NCBI RefSeq assembly: GCF_002777255.1
Contig: NZ_CP017634.1
Span: forward strand, 818,903 to 882,902
Source: Candidatus Formimonas warabiya
GTDB lineage: Bacteria; Bacillota; Dehalobacteriia; Dehalobacteriales; Dehalobacteriaceae
Direction: 5' to 3'
DNA length: 64,000 nucleotides
Below are positions 53,717 to 62,000 of this stretch, in pieces. The notes below the pieces were generated by a model. It ran no database searches and was not told the DNA's origin. It was given only the letters and a program-made list of their open reading frames with translations. The position numbers and the translations under genes are program-made. Positions within the stretch are counted from its first letter, which is position 1. Each line of letters opens with the position of its first letter.

Positions 53717-54675
53717 ACGATATGCCGGCGCTCAGCCCTAATTTGCGTGCACTTCCCTTTGTCAATCAGCTGATCGCCCATCGTGAACAGTTCAAGGTAG
53801 AGGTAAGCAAGATATCCGGGGTTACCATCATTGATTGCGGGGTCAGTGTCCCGGGAGGATGGGAAACCGGGTTGATCTTTGCCAAGATTTGCCTGGGCGG
53901 TTTGGCCAAGGTCAAGCTGCATTGGGCTGATTTCAGGGGATTACGCTGGCCGGCCCTAGAGGTGATCACGGACCATCCGGTTCGAGCGTGCATGGCTTCC
54001 CAATATGCCGGATGGTTTATTAAAAGGGACAAATTTTCTGCTATGGGCTCGGGACCTGCCCGGGCCGTGGTTCATTCGGAAGAGCTGTTTGGCAAGTTAG
54101 GATACCGGGATTCTGCCCAGGTGGCCGTACTTTGCCTGGAAAGCCGTAAGCTTCCTCCGGAGGGAGCGGTAAATCTGATCCTGGAAAAGTGTGGCTGTCA
54201 GGCAGAAAACCTTTATATCCTGGTGGCACCGACAGCTTCTATCGTGGGTTCAGTACAGATTGCCGCGCGTTCGGTAGAGACCGGGCTGCATAAAATGATG
54301 GAGCTGGGTTATGATCTGGGTCTGGTGGAAAGAGGCTGGGGCATTTCTCCCCTGGCTCCGGTGGCGGCGGATGACCTGAGTGCGATAGGGCGGACAAATG
54401 ATGCCATTCTTTATGGAGCCACCGTCCAATATCAGGTGCAGGATGAAGATGCCTGCCTGAAAGCACTGGTGGGGAAAGTGCCTTCTGCCAGTTCCCGGGA
54501 TTATGGACTGCCTTTTCGCGAACTATTTGACCGGGTGGGAAATTTTTATGACATTGATCCCCTTCTTTTCAGTCCGGCAGAAGTATGGCTCAGCAATGAG
54601 AAAAGCGGCTGCTCTTTCCATGCTGGAGAGATCCGCCCCGATTTATTACGTAAATCCTTTCAGCTGGGATCTTAA
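53701..54675 (+). CDS. mch: Methenyl-tetrahydromethanopterin cyclohydrolase
   Basis: This 324-residue enzyme has the Mch family segments ASQYAGWFIKRDKFSAMGSGPARA near residue 100, LVAPTASIVGSVQIAARSVETGLHK near 175 and GLVERGWGISPLAPVA near 208. It converts methenyl-H4MPT to N5-formyl-H4MPT, linking MtdB to Ftr. A GGAGGAAGGGGGG stretch upstream provides the ribosome binding site. It closes the mtdB-fwd-ftr-mch set. Confidence 0.95.
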   Translation: MPIQLNDMPALSPNLRALPFVNQLIAHREQFKVEVSKISGVTIIDCGVSVPGGWETGLIFAKICLGGLAKVKLHWADFRGLRWPALEVITDHPVRACMASQYAGWFIKRDKFSAMGSGPARAVVHSEELFGKLGYRDSAQVAVLCLESRKLPPEGAVNLILEKCGCQAENLYILVAPTASIVGSVQIAARSVETGLHKMMELGYDLGLVERGWGISPLAPVAADDLSAIGRTNDAILYGATVQYQVQDEDACLKALVGKVPSASSRDYGLPFRELFDRVGNFYDIDPLLFSPAEVWLSNEKSGCSFHAGEIRPDLLRKSFQLGS

Positions 54676-54705
54676 GGAAAGCTATTTCGTCTTTACTACT
54701 CAGGA

Positions 54706-54733
54706 GTCAGGTGCGTAATTCCGCACACCTGAC
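54706..54733 (+). other. Hairpin between mch and the RimK-like gene
   Basis: GTCAGGTGCG pairs with CGCAC...CTGAC around TAATTC, with a small bulge. No T run follows, so it is more likely an mRNA stability or attenuation element than a terminator. Confidence 0.45.
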
Positions 54734-54758
54734 CGACAGCAAGGAGAGAAATGGATCT

Positions 54759-55670
54759 ATGAGCGCAACAGAGATGAAGAAAAAGCCGAGGATCGGTATT
54801 CTGGGCACAGCGAAAGGGTCCCATGTCCAGGCATTAGCAATTTCTTTACAGGGATTAGGCGCAGAGGTTATCTTAGTTGATCCCAAAAGGATGACTTCTT
54901 ATCTGCCGGAACCACGGACGGTACGATGCGAGCGGGATGGTTCCAGCGAAACAATGGGAGATCTGGATGCCCTGGTGGTACGCTCTCTGCCCGGCGGTTC
55001 CCTGGAACAGGTGATCTATCGGGTCAATGTTTTGCATCGTTTAGAGAATTTAGGCTTAAAGGTGATCAACAGTGCCGGGTTAATCGAAAAAACAGTAGAT
55101 AAATTCTATACCTCTGCCTTGCTGGCGGAAGCCGGTTTACCCGTGCCCAGAACGGTGGTGACCGAACGTTTTGATGAAGCCATGGAAGCGGTGAGAAAGC
55201 TGGGGACAGTGGTGGTAAAGCCGGTTTTCGGATCCTTAGGGAAAGGGATGATCTGCATCGACGACCTGGATATTGCCCATCGGGTTTTTCGTGCCCTGGA
55301 ACTGGGCCGATACATCTATTATGTGCAGGAATTCTTGCCCAGTGGCAATGAAGATTTCCGTCTCTTCGTGGTAGGAGACCAGGTAGTAAGTGCCATGCGC
55401 CGCCGGGGCCTGAACTGGAAGACCAATATTGCCTGTGGATCCACCGCGGAAAAATATCGTCCTGAGCCGGCGATCGCCCAGCTGGCGATCCGAACGGCGA
55501 AAATCTTACACGCAGATTATGTAGGCGTAGACATCCTGGTCAGCGGTGGCATGCCTTATATTATTGAGGCCAATGGGATTCCAGGTTGGGCAGGGCTGCA
55601 GTCCGTGACAGAAGTAAATCTGGCCGATGTTTTGGCAAAATATGTCCTAAGGGAGATCAAGACGATATGA
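54759..55670 (+). CDS. RimK-type ATP-grasp ligase (MptN-like)
   Basis: The 303-residue protein has a Rossmann-like N-terminus (RIGILGTAKGSHVQAL), a RimK-type ATP-grasp core with VVKPVFGSLGKGM near residue 158, VQEFLPSGNEDFRLFV near 190, and the metal-binding IIEANGIPGWAGLQ near 275. RimK-like MptN adds glutamate to tetrahydrosarcinapterin-type cofactors in methanogens, and homologues occur in methylotroph H4MPT clusters. The start at 54759 follows AAGGAGAG. It overlaps the next gene by 4 bp. Confidence 0.85.
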   Translation: MSATEMKKKPRIGILGTAKGSHVQALAISLQGLGAEVILVDPKRMTSYLPEPRTVRCERDGSSETMGDLDALVVRSLPGGSLEQVIYRVNVLHRLENLGLKVINSAGLIEKTVDKFYTSALLAEAGLPVPRTVVTERFDEAMEAVRKLGTVVVKPVFGSLGKGMICIDDLDIAHRVFRALELGRYIYYVQEFLPSGNEDFRLFVVGDQVVSAMRRRGLNWKTNIACGSTAEKYRPEPAIAQLAIRTAKILHADYVGVDILVSGGMPYIIEANGIPGWAGLQSVTEVNLADVLAKYVLREIKTI

Positions 55671-56602
55671 ACAAAGAAGTGCTAAAGGATGGCTTTCATT
55701 GGGACCTTGCCTGGGCTGTCCAGGCTGCTTGTATTTTGGAAGCAGATGCGCCCAAGGTGGGGAATGTGAACCGTTACCACGACTTCTCGGATTGCTCTTT
55801 GGAGGACTTCCATTTGAGTGCCTTGGCACTGGGGCGTCCCTTTGGATTTATGGGCCGGCAAGGGGTCGGAGAAACAATTTTTCAGGCGATTAGCGCCACA
55901 AGGAAGCATGTAGATACCAATACCAACCTGGGCATGGTGCTCCTTCTGGCCCCCTTAGGAATGGCTTGGAGCCTGCTTAGGGAAGATCCTTCTTTTAACC
56001 GGCCAGATCAAGTTTCTTTACTGGAATTATGGAAGCAAAAACTTCGCCTGGTATTAGAGGGCCTGACCAGAGAAGACACGGATTATGTTTACCGGGCCAT
56101 CCGGCTGGCGGCGCCTGCCGGAATGGGGGAGGTCAGGGAATATGATGTGCTTCAGGATCAGTTTCCGGAAATTACTCTTTTGGAGGTCATGAAGCTGGCG
56201 GCGGAACGGGACCTCATTGCCCGGCAGTATAGCAACAACTTTGATCAGGTGCTGGACGTGGGTTACCCTGCCCTGCAGCGCTTTCTGGATGAGCATCTCT
56301 CTCTGCCCCAGGCCATTGCCCAGACCCACCTCTTTTTATTAAGCCAATACCCGGACTCCTTGATCACCCGGAAGCTTGGGCCGGAGTGGAGCGGGGAAGT
56401 ACAAAAGCGCGCCGGTGCGGTCTGGAAGCGGGGAGGATGGCGCACCATCACGGGCCGGGAATTTCTCTTGAGATTCGACCGCTGGCTGAGAAAGGATGGG
56501 CACCGTTTAAACCCGGGGACTACAGCAGACCTGATGGCGGCAATTATTTTTGTCCTGCTGCTTGTCAAAAAATGGGGAGACGGGGAGGCGTTGATGCGAT
56601 GA
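55667..56602 (+). CDS. Triphosphoribosyl-dephospho-CoA synthase-like (CitG family) protein
   Basis: This 311-residue CitG-family protein has the pattern AACILEADAPKVGNVNRYHDF near residue 16 and GETIFQAI near 66. CitG makes the citrate lyase cofactor precursor, but homologues without citrate lyase are steady members of H4MPT clusters, where the exact role is unknown. It begins with an ATGA overlap after the RimK-like gene and overlaps mfnB the same way, so the three should be translated together. Confidence 0.85.
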   Translation: MNKEVLKDGFHWDLAWAVQAACILEADAPKVGNVNRYHDFSDCSLEDFHLSALALGRPFGFMGRQGVGETIFQAISATRKHVDTNTNLGMVLLLAPLGMAWSLLREDPSFNRPDQVSLLELWKQKLRLVLEGLTREDTDYVYRAIRLAAPAGMGEVREYDVLQDQFPEITLLEVMKLAAERDLIARQYSNNFDQVLDVGYPALQRFLDEHLSLPQAIAQTHLFLLSQYPDSLITRKLGPEWSGEVQKRAGAVWKRGGWRTITGREFLLRFDRWLRKDGHRLNPGTTADLMAAIIFVLLLVKKWGDGEALMR

Positions 56603-57375
56603 AAGAAAGATGGCCATTTTCTTCTGAACCCAGCCTTTTGATCAGTGTGGTCAACGGGCGGGAGGCCCGGGCAGCCTTGGCGGGAGGCGCCGATATTATT
56701 GATCTGAAAAATCCTTTGGAAGGCCCTTTAGGAGCTCCTGCCCCAAAAGTGATTGAGGAAGTGTGTGGCGTAGTAAAAGGACATAAACCCTTCAGCATTG
56801 CCTTAGGAGAGTTTCCCGGAAAACCGGGAGCGGCAGCCCTGGCTGCTTTAGGAGGCGCCTATTTTCAACCGGATTTTCTGAAAATTGCCTTCCTTGCCCA
56901 TACGCCTTCTGAGGAGATGGTGCGCACCTTAAAAGAAATAAAGAGCAGTATCGGCTCTCTCCCGCATCAAAAAACCAGTCAAATTGTCTCTGTAGCCTTT
57001 GCCGATACCATCCGGTCCGGGAGCTGGAATTTGGCCGACTTTGCCGCTTTTTCCCAGGAAGGGGGAGCAGCAGGGTGCCTCATTGATACCTGGGAGAAGA
57101 ATGGCTCCTCTTTGCTGGATTATTTTACAGGAGCAGAACTGGGGGAATTTATTGAGAGTTGTCATACCCATGAGCTGTTTTGCGGCCTGGCCGGTGCCCT
57201 AAAATTTTCCCACATCCCCCTTTTGAGCCGGCTAAAACCGGAATTGATCGGGGTGAGATCGGCAGTTTGCGGGGGAGACCGCTTGGGAGGCACGGTATCA
57301 TGCCAAAGTGTCCGGGAACTTAAGGAATTATGCGGGCAGACAGAGCATGAGAAGGCAGATAAACACCTTGCGTAG
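56599..57375 (+). CDS. mfnB: (5-formylfuran-3-yl)methyl phosphate synthase
   Basis: This 258-residue TIM barrel has the MfnB pattern LLISVVNGREARAALAGGADIIDLKNP near residue 12 with the Schiff-base lysine region, PLGAPAPKVIEEV, and a Cys-rich ending near GVRSAVCGGDR. MfnB builds the furan ring of methanofuran from two glyceraldehyde-3-phosphates. It begins with an ATGA overlap. The 3' end overlaps the convergent mfnE by 56 bp. Confidence 0.92.
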   Translation: MKERWPFSSEPSLLISVVNGREARAALAGGADIIDLKNPLEGPLGAPAPKVIEEVCGVVKGHKPFSIALGEFPGKPGAAALAALGGAYFQPDFLKIAFLAHTPSEEMVRTLKEIKSSIGSLPHQKTSQIVSVAFADTIRSGSWNLADFAAFSQEGGAAGCLIDTWEKNGSSLLDYFTGAELGEFIESCHTHELFCGLAGALKFSHIPLLSRLKPELIGVRSAVCGGDRLGGTVSCQSVRELKELCGQTEHEKADKHLA

Positions 57376-57967
57376 TGCCGGTTTGGATCAGCCGGGCTAA
57401 CCGGTCCGGGTATAAACCGTTCAAGAACCAAACAGGCATCTTTAAAGGCAGCAGGTGCCGGATAAAAGGATCCAGATCCGGTTCTGCCAGGCGGGGATCG
57501 ATGTCGGTGCTTTTTAAAATGATCAGCAAGGATGGGTTTAACTGTCCGGCCAGGTAGGCGGCAAGAGAGTCGGAGGTAACATCCCAAGATCTGGGAAGCC
57601 GATCTGAAGATATTTGGCTCAAAAAGCGGGCGCATAAAAGAATTTGAGGCTCCCTTGTAATAGGAAGGTCAGCTAGCGATGGGGTGCTGGACAGATCGGT
57701 GAGGATGCTGGGCGGAATAAACTCTTTCACCAAGAAAGCATATTGGTCCATGGCAGTCAAAGCCATGAAGTGGCAGGTCTCTTCACTGAGATGAAGCTGC
57801 TTGCCATACCGGCGCACCGTATCGGCAAAGGGCCCTCCGCCCGGTACGATCAGGAAAGGAACCTGCGTGGAGAGCTGGCTGATGCTACTCCCTAAACGGC
57901 GTAAGATTTCCCCGTTCTCATGGTGGATCAGGCTACCGCCCAGTTTGATCATAAGGGGTGTAAGCAC
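57320..57967 (-). CDS. mfnE: MfnE-like kinase of methanofuran biosynthesis (amino acid kinase family)
   Basis: This protein of about 215 residues in the amino acid kinase family has IKLGGSLI at the N-terminus and IVPGGGPFADTVRRY near residue 40. MfnE phosphorylates the aminomethylfuran phosphate to the diphosphate that is joined to gamma-glutamyltyramine. The GTG at 57967 with GAGAGAGG upstream is the preferred start; ATG at 57976 or 57952 are alternatives. It is the only - strand gene in the C1 island and overlaps mfnB tail to tail. Confidence 0.82.
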   Translation of the reverse strand: MLTPLMIKLGGSLIHHENGEILRRLGSSISQLSTQVPFLIVPGGGPFADTVRRYGKQLHLSEETCHFMALTAMDQYAFLVKEFIPPSILTDLSSTPSLADLPITREPQILLCARFLSQISSDRLPRSWDVTSDSLAAYLAGQLNPSLLIILKSTDIDPRLAEPDLDPFIRHLLPLKMPVWFLNGLYPDRLARLIQTGTTQGVYLPSHALSARIIP

Positions 57968-58101
57968 GAAGACCATCCTCTCTCTGAATCATTCCCTTTT
58001 AACGAAAAGGGTGTAATTTATTATAACAAATAAAGGGGAGAGCGAGTGGTATGTAACTGTAAAATGTAATTTTTTTGCTGAATTTACCTGGGGGTGATCC
58101 T

Positions 58102-59178
58102 TTGCGGCTGTTCATTTTTGAGTATTTTGCTTCCGGAGCCAAGAAAGATCCCATTGATCTGAAAAAGGCCGGTTTTGCCATGTTGGATGCTGTTCTCAAA
58201 GACTTTACACAGCTTTCCCATATACAGATTTCCACCATGCTTGATTGTTCCTTAGGGGAGCATCTAGTCCGGGCGCCTTATGCGGATAAATTGGATATTT
58301 TTTGGAGGGAACAAGGGGAAAAAAACACCGATGAACATTTAGAAGAATGCCTGGAACAATGTGACGCGGTATTGATGATCGCCCCGGAGACGAATGGTAC
58401 CATTGCTCAATTTACCGCTCGGGCTGAAGACCGGGGAAAAATGATTCTGGGATCATCAGCCCAAACTTTGGAGCTGGTCTGTAACAAGGAAAATATTCTG
58501 CGTTTTTTGGAGAGCAAAGGTTTGCCCGTTCCCAAGTCGAAGGTGCTTCGAAAGCCATTTTCTGTACACACAAAAGTGACCATTTTAGAGCATTTTTCTC
58601 TGCCTTTGGTGATAAAGCCAGTATCCGGAACAGGCGGCGAAGGGGTTACACTGGTAAAAACAGAGCCTCAACTGGAACATCTTCTGGAGGAGATGGCAGG
58701 AAAAGAGGATGATTCCTATCTGGTCCAGGAATTTGTCTGCGGACAAGATGTTAGTGTGAGTTGCTTTGTCCTTGACGGTAAAGTTTTGCCTTTAAGTCTG
58801 AATCGGCAAATCATCCAGAAAGAAGACGAACTCCTTTTTTCCGGAGTAACGGTTCCCTTTATTCATCCCGGGCAGCAGGCTGTCTTTGGGGTCGTTTCCG
58901 AAGCGTGTAAACGGGTGCAAGGGCTGAGAGGATTTGTCGGAGTTGATCTGGTGCTTGGGGCATCCGGCCCTGTGATTATGGAAATCAATTCCCGCATCAC
59001 TTCCGCCTACGTGGCCCTGCGGGAAGTCGTGCCCGGCAACTTAGCCAAAGACCTTTGGTTCCTCTGCCGGGAGCATTGTTTTCCGGATCCGCCTGAGATC
59101 AAGGGAACCTTTACTTATCTGGTAAATACTCAGAAAGAGAGGGCTGAGGCGTGCCGAGAATCATTGGCTTGGATATAG
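58102..59178 (+). CDS. ATP-grasp ligase (MfnD-like, tyramine-glutamate ligase)
   Basis: The 358-residue protein has an N-terminal domain (LFIFEYFASGAK, residues 1-110), an ATP-grasp core with VIKPVSGTGGEGVTLV near residue 173 and VQEFVCGQDVSVSCF near 215, and the metal-binding IMEINSRITSAYVAL near 297. MfnD adds gamma-glutamate to tyramine in methanofuran synthesis; length and context fit. A TTG start at 58102 follows GGGGGTGAT. It is divergent from mfnE and overlaps the next gene by 28 bp. Confidence 0.82.
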   Translation: MRLFIFEYFASGAKKDPIDLKKAGFAMLDAVLKDFTQLSHIQISTMLDCSLGEHLVRAPYADKLDIFWREQGEKNTDEHLEECLEQCDAVLMIAPETNGTIAQFTARAEDRGKMILGSSAQTLELVCNKENILRFLESKGLPVPKSKVLRKPFSVHTKVTILEHFSLPLVIKPVSGTGGEGVTLVKTEPQLEHLLEEMAGKEDDSYLVQEFVCGQDVSVSCFVLDGKVLPLSLNRQIIQKEDELLFSGVTVPFIHPGQQAVFGVVSEACKRVQGLRGFVGVDLVLGASGPVIMEINSRITSAYVALREVVPGNLAKDLWFLCREHCFPDPPEIKGTFTYLVNTQKERAEACRESLAWI

Positions 59179-60206
59179 GGGGAGCCAACACCAAGGTCTG
59201 CCTTCTGGAAAAAGAAGAGGGGGAGGTAGTGCGCGCAAAAGGGGATTCCATCTATTATGAGGTTTGGAAAAACCCTGCCGGCCTGGGGCAGGTGCTGACG
59301 AGTTATTCCTTATCGCTCACAAAGGATTTCAGCTTAAGTGGGATTGCTTTGACCATGACCGCCGAGCTTTGTGATGTCTTTACCTCCAAAGCCCAAGGAG
59401 TCCTCTTCATTCTTCAATTAGTGCAAGAGGCTTTTGGTGATGTTCCCATTTATGTCTGGACGACAGAAGGCGTTTTTCGCCGCCCTTCAGAGATCGAAAA
59501 GGATCCCATGCAAGCTGCTGCGGCAAATTGGTTGGCCAGCGCAGCGGCATTAGCCCATAGTCCCTTGCTGGGCACAGAAACCGTAATCCTGGCCGATATG
59601 GGAAGCACTACTACGGATATTTTGCCTGTACAGCGCGGAAAGGTTTTAGTCAAGGGAAAAACAGATACGGAACGGTTATCAGCAGGAGAGCTGGTTTATA
59701 CCGGATTGTTACGGACCCCTCTTCATTCCCTGATGCCACAGATCTATCTTGACGGCATGCTCTGCCGGGGGGCAAATGAATATTTTGCCGTCACTGCCGA
59801 TGTTTACCGGCTATTAGGACGGATCACCGAGCAAGACTATGACAATCCCACTCCTGATGGAGGCAGCCGGGATCTTGCAGGCTGTGCCAAACGTTTGGCC
59901 CGCATGATTTCCGCTGAGCCGGAAGAATTAGGCTGGGAACAGATCTGCTTAATCGCCCGCTATCTTCAGGAAAAACAGATCGGGCAAATTATGGACGGTA
60001 TTTGGCAGGTCCTTTCCCGAAAAGAATTGTCCTTGCCCCGGCTGCTGGTTACCACCGGTCAAGGCAGTTTTCTCCTGGAGGAAGCAGCCCGGCGGTTGTC
60101 CTGGGAAACAGCTCCCTGGTGGAAAATGATCCCGGGAGCAGGCCCTGAGCAAGTGATGACGGCCTATGCGGTTGCTTGGTTATTATCAAGTGAACCAGGC
60201 AGGTGA
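59151..60206 (+). CDS. MfnF-like hydantoinase/oxoprolinase family protein
   Basis: This 351-residue ASKHA-fold protein starts with IIGLDIGGANTKVCLL and has ILADMGSTTTDILPV near residue 145 and LLVTTGQGSFLLEEAARRL near 302. The hydantoinase-like MfnF couples gamma-glutamyltyramine to the aminomethylfuran diphosphate to give the methanofuran core. The GTG start overlaps the end of the MfnD-like gene. Neighbouring mfnB and mfnE support the assignment. Confidence 0.88.
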   Translation: MPRIIGLDIGGANTKVCLLEKEEGEVVRAKGDSIYYEVWKNPAGLGQVLTSYSLSLTKDFSLSGIALTMTAELCDVFTSKAQGVLFILQLVQEAFGDVPIYVWTTEGVFRRPSEIEKDPMQAAAANWLASAAALAHSPLLGTETVILADMGSTTTDILPVQRGKVLVKGKTDTERLSAGELVYTGLLRTPLHSLMPQIYLDGMLCRGANEYFAVTADVYRLLGRITEQDYDNPTPDGGSRDLAGCAKRLARMISAEPEELGWEQICLIARYLQEKQIGQIMDGIWQVLSRKELSLPRLLVTTGQGSFLLEEAARRLSWETAPWWKMIPGAGPEQVMTAYAVAWLLSSEPGR

Positions 60207-60252
60207 TTTTACAGGACATTTTCAACTTTTCATGGAAGGTGTGAATGATGCG

Positions 60253-61029
60253 ATGAACAGATTTAGAATCATCCCGGTGCTTGATCTGAAGGACGGTATC
60301 GTGGTGCGCGGAATCAGCGGTGAAAGGGAAAAATACCTGCCTCTGAAAAGCTCCCTGACTGCCTCTGCACAGTTGCCTGCAGTGGTGGAGACCTTTATAA
60401 ATCATTTCGATTTAAGAGAATTCTACCTTGCCGACCTGGATGCCATTTGCTCCGGCGGGAAGAAAAACCAGTTTCGTGTGATCTTTGGCGATGAGAGGCT
60501 AAGGTTTCCTGACCTGTCCTTGATGGTTGATGCAGGTGTTACTGATGTCGCCGGCGCGGAAAGAATCATCAGCGCCGGAGTAGATAAGGTAGTGGTGGGT
60601 ACGGAAACCTTACCCTCCTTGCAAGTATTGGCAGATATTTTGGAAACGTGCGGGCCTGATACGGTGGTAGTGAGTCTTGACACCAAAGACTTAAAAATCA
60701 TCAGCCCTGACCCGGAGCTGTCTCAGATGACTCCGGACCAATTGGCCAAAGAAATATCCGTTTTAGGGGTCCGACAATTTATTTTGCTGGAGCTGCTGCG
60801 GGTGGGGACCGGCTCCGGAATCAATAGGCATTTGATTGACGCGTGCCTGACCGTACTAAAGGATACGGATGCACTGATCATCGGGGGAGGTGTTTCAGGA
60901 TACGAAGATTTAGCATGGTTGGCGGAGAATGGGGTTGCAGGTGCCCTGGTGGCTTCAGTTTTACATAACGGGCAGGTGAATAGGGAGATGATCCGGACTC
61001 TGGAAGGGATGAAATCAAGACCTAATTGA
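60253..61029 (+). CDS. HisA/HisF-like TIM barrel protein of the C1 gene set
   Basis: The 258-residue protein resembles HisA, with RIIPVLDLKDGIVVRGISG at the start, DLDAICSG near residue 60, LMVDAGVTDVAGA near 92 and IIGGGVSGYEDLAWL near 210. HisA-like proteins without histidine genes are regular members of H4MPT/MFR clusters, and their reaction is unknown. The ATG at 60253 follows GGAAGGTGTG; 60232 is an alternative. A terminator follows. Confidence 0.85.
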   Translation: MNRFRIIPVLDLKDGIVVRGISGEREKYLPLKSSLTASAQLPAVVETFINHFDLREFYLADLDAICSGGKKNQFRVIFGDERLRFPDLSLMVDAGVTDVAGAERIISAGVDKVVVGTETLPSLQVLADILETCGPDTVVVSLDTKDLKIISPDPELSQMTPDQLAKEISVLGVRQFILLELLRVGTGSGINRHLIDACLTVLKDTDALIIGGGVSGYEDLAWLAENGVAGALVASVLHNGQVNREMIRTLEGMKSRPN

Positions 61030-61040
61030 AGCAAGTTCTT

Positions 61041-61079
61041 AATTCAGATGGAGATTCTTTTACTCCATCTGAATTTTAG
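61041..61079 (+). terminator. Terminator after the HisA-like gene
   Basis: A 13-bp perfect stem (AATTCAGATGGAG / CTCCATCTGAATT) with a 9-nt loop is followed by a short T tract. It ends the main cofactor operon. Confidence 0.85.
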
Positions 61080-61092
61080 AACTGCAAATGCA

Positions 61093-61191
61093 TGACTTAG
61101 TTGGCGTTTGACTCCCGCATATTTGGGGACATTCCTAAGAGAGGTGTGTCCCCTGACCGCTGACGGCGGGAGACTTACGCCAAGTTAGTCA
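61093..61191. repeat. Nested palindromic repeat (REP/BIME-like)
   Basis: The outer arms TGACTTAGTTGGCGT... and ...ACGCCAAGTTAGTCA are inverted repeats of about 26 bp with a few mismatches. Inside is GGGGACA (61125-61131) facing TGTCCCC (61147-61153), a motif typical of REP elements tied to REP-associated transposases. No transposase is near. Confidence 0.75.
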
Positions 61192-61226
61192 GGTTAAATC
61201 AGAAATATTTTTGGGAGGTGGAGTTA

Positions 61227-61796
61227 GTGGAAATAGATCGGGAAAAGATTGAAAAAGCGGTACGGGCTATTCTGGAAGCGGTTGGCGAGAATCCTGACCG
61301 GGAAGGACTGAAAGATACCCCGGCGCGGGTAGCCAGGTTCTACCAGGAGGCTTTTTCCGGACTTCATGAGGATCCCAGCGCCAACCTGACGGTTCAGTTT
61401 GCGGAAAATCATGAGGAAATGGTCCTTGTGAAGGATATTCCCATTTATTCTATGTGTGAACACCATTTACTCCCTTTTTTCGGGCGCGCGCACATTGCTT
61501 ATATTCCCCGCCATGGTAACGTGACCGGGTTATCCAAATTGGCCCGGGTGGCGGAAGCGTTTGCCAGGAGGCCTCAGCTTCAGGAACGACTGACAAGCCA
61601 AATTGCGGATACCATCGCCGATATCCTGGATGCCCATGGGGTCCTTGTGGTAATCGAAGCGGAACATATGTGCATGACCATCCGGGGGATCAAAAAGCCC
61701 GGATCCTATACGGTGACTTCTGCGGTGCGAGGAATTTTCAAGACCAGTGCGGCTACCCGGTCGGAAGCATTTTCCCTGATTATGGGCCATCATTAA
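61227..61796 (+). CDS. folE: GTP cyclohydrolase I
   Basis: This 189-residue FolE has the zinc-binding [19 protein letters not shown] near residue 75 and [12 protein letters not shown] near 145, plus a usual GTP-binding C-terminus. It makes dihydroneopterin triphosphate. Archaea use MptA for methanopterin; aerobic methylotrophs use FolE-type enzymes. Its place between the MFR genes and fdhD suggests that it feeds H4MPT as well as folate. The GTG at 61227 follows GGGAGG. Confidence 0.96.
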   Translation: MEIDREKIEKAVRAILEAVGENPDREGLKDTPARVARFYQEAFSGLHEDPSANLTVQFAENHEEMVLVKDIPIYSMCEHHLLPFFGRAHIAYIPRHGNVTGLSKLARVAEAFARRPQLQERLTSQIADTIADILDAHGVLVVIEAEHMCMTIRGIKKPGSYTVTSAVRGIFKTSAATRSEAFSLIMGHH

Positions 61797-61875
61797 CGGT
61801 GAAAAGTTTGCAAAATAAATAGGACCAACCATGACGAAAAAAAGAATGAAAAAGTATGCTAAGGATAGACTTATG

Positions 61876-61898
61876 GGCACCCTGTCTGACAAGGTGCC
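61876..61898 (+). other. Hairpin downstream of folE
   Basis: GGCACC pairs with GGTGCC around an inner TGT/ACA extension, with one mismatch. No T run follows. It lies about 80 bp after the folE stop. Confidence 0.4.
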
Positions 61899-61938
61899 TA
61901 AAAGTTTGCCTGATTGCCTTTGGACAGCCCCGGAAAAT

Positions 61939-61967
61939 TATTTTTTGCCTGGTTATTATAGTATAAT
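61939..61967 (+). promoter_or_regulatory. Possible promoter of fdhD
   Basis: A consensus TATAAT at 61962-61967 lies 33 bp before the fdhD start. A weak -35 (TATTTT) is 17 bp upstream. Confidence 0.45.
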
Positions 61968-62000
61968 AGAATTACGTTTATGGAAACAGGAGGTTTTCTG

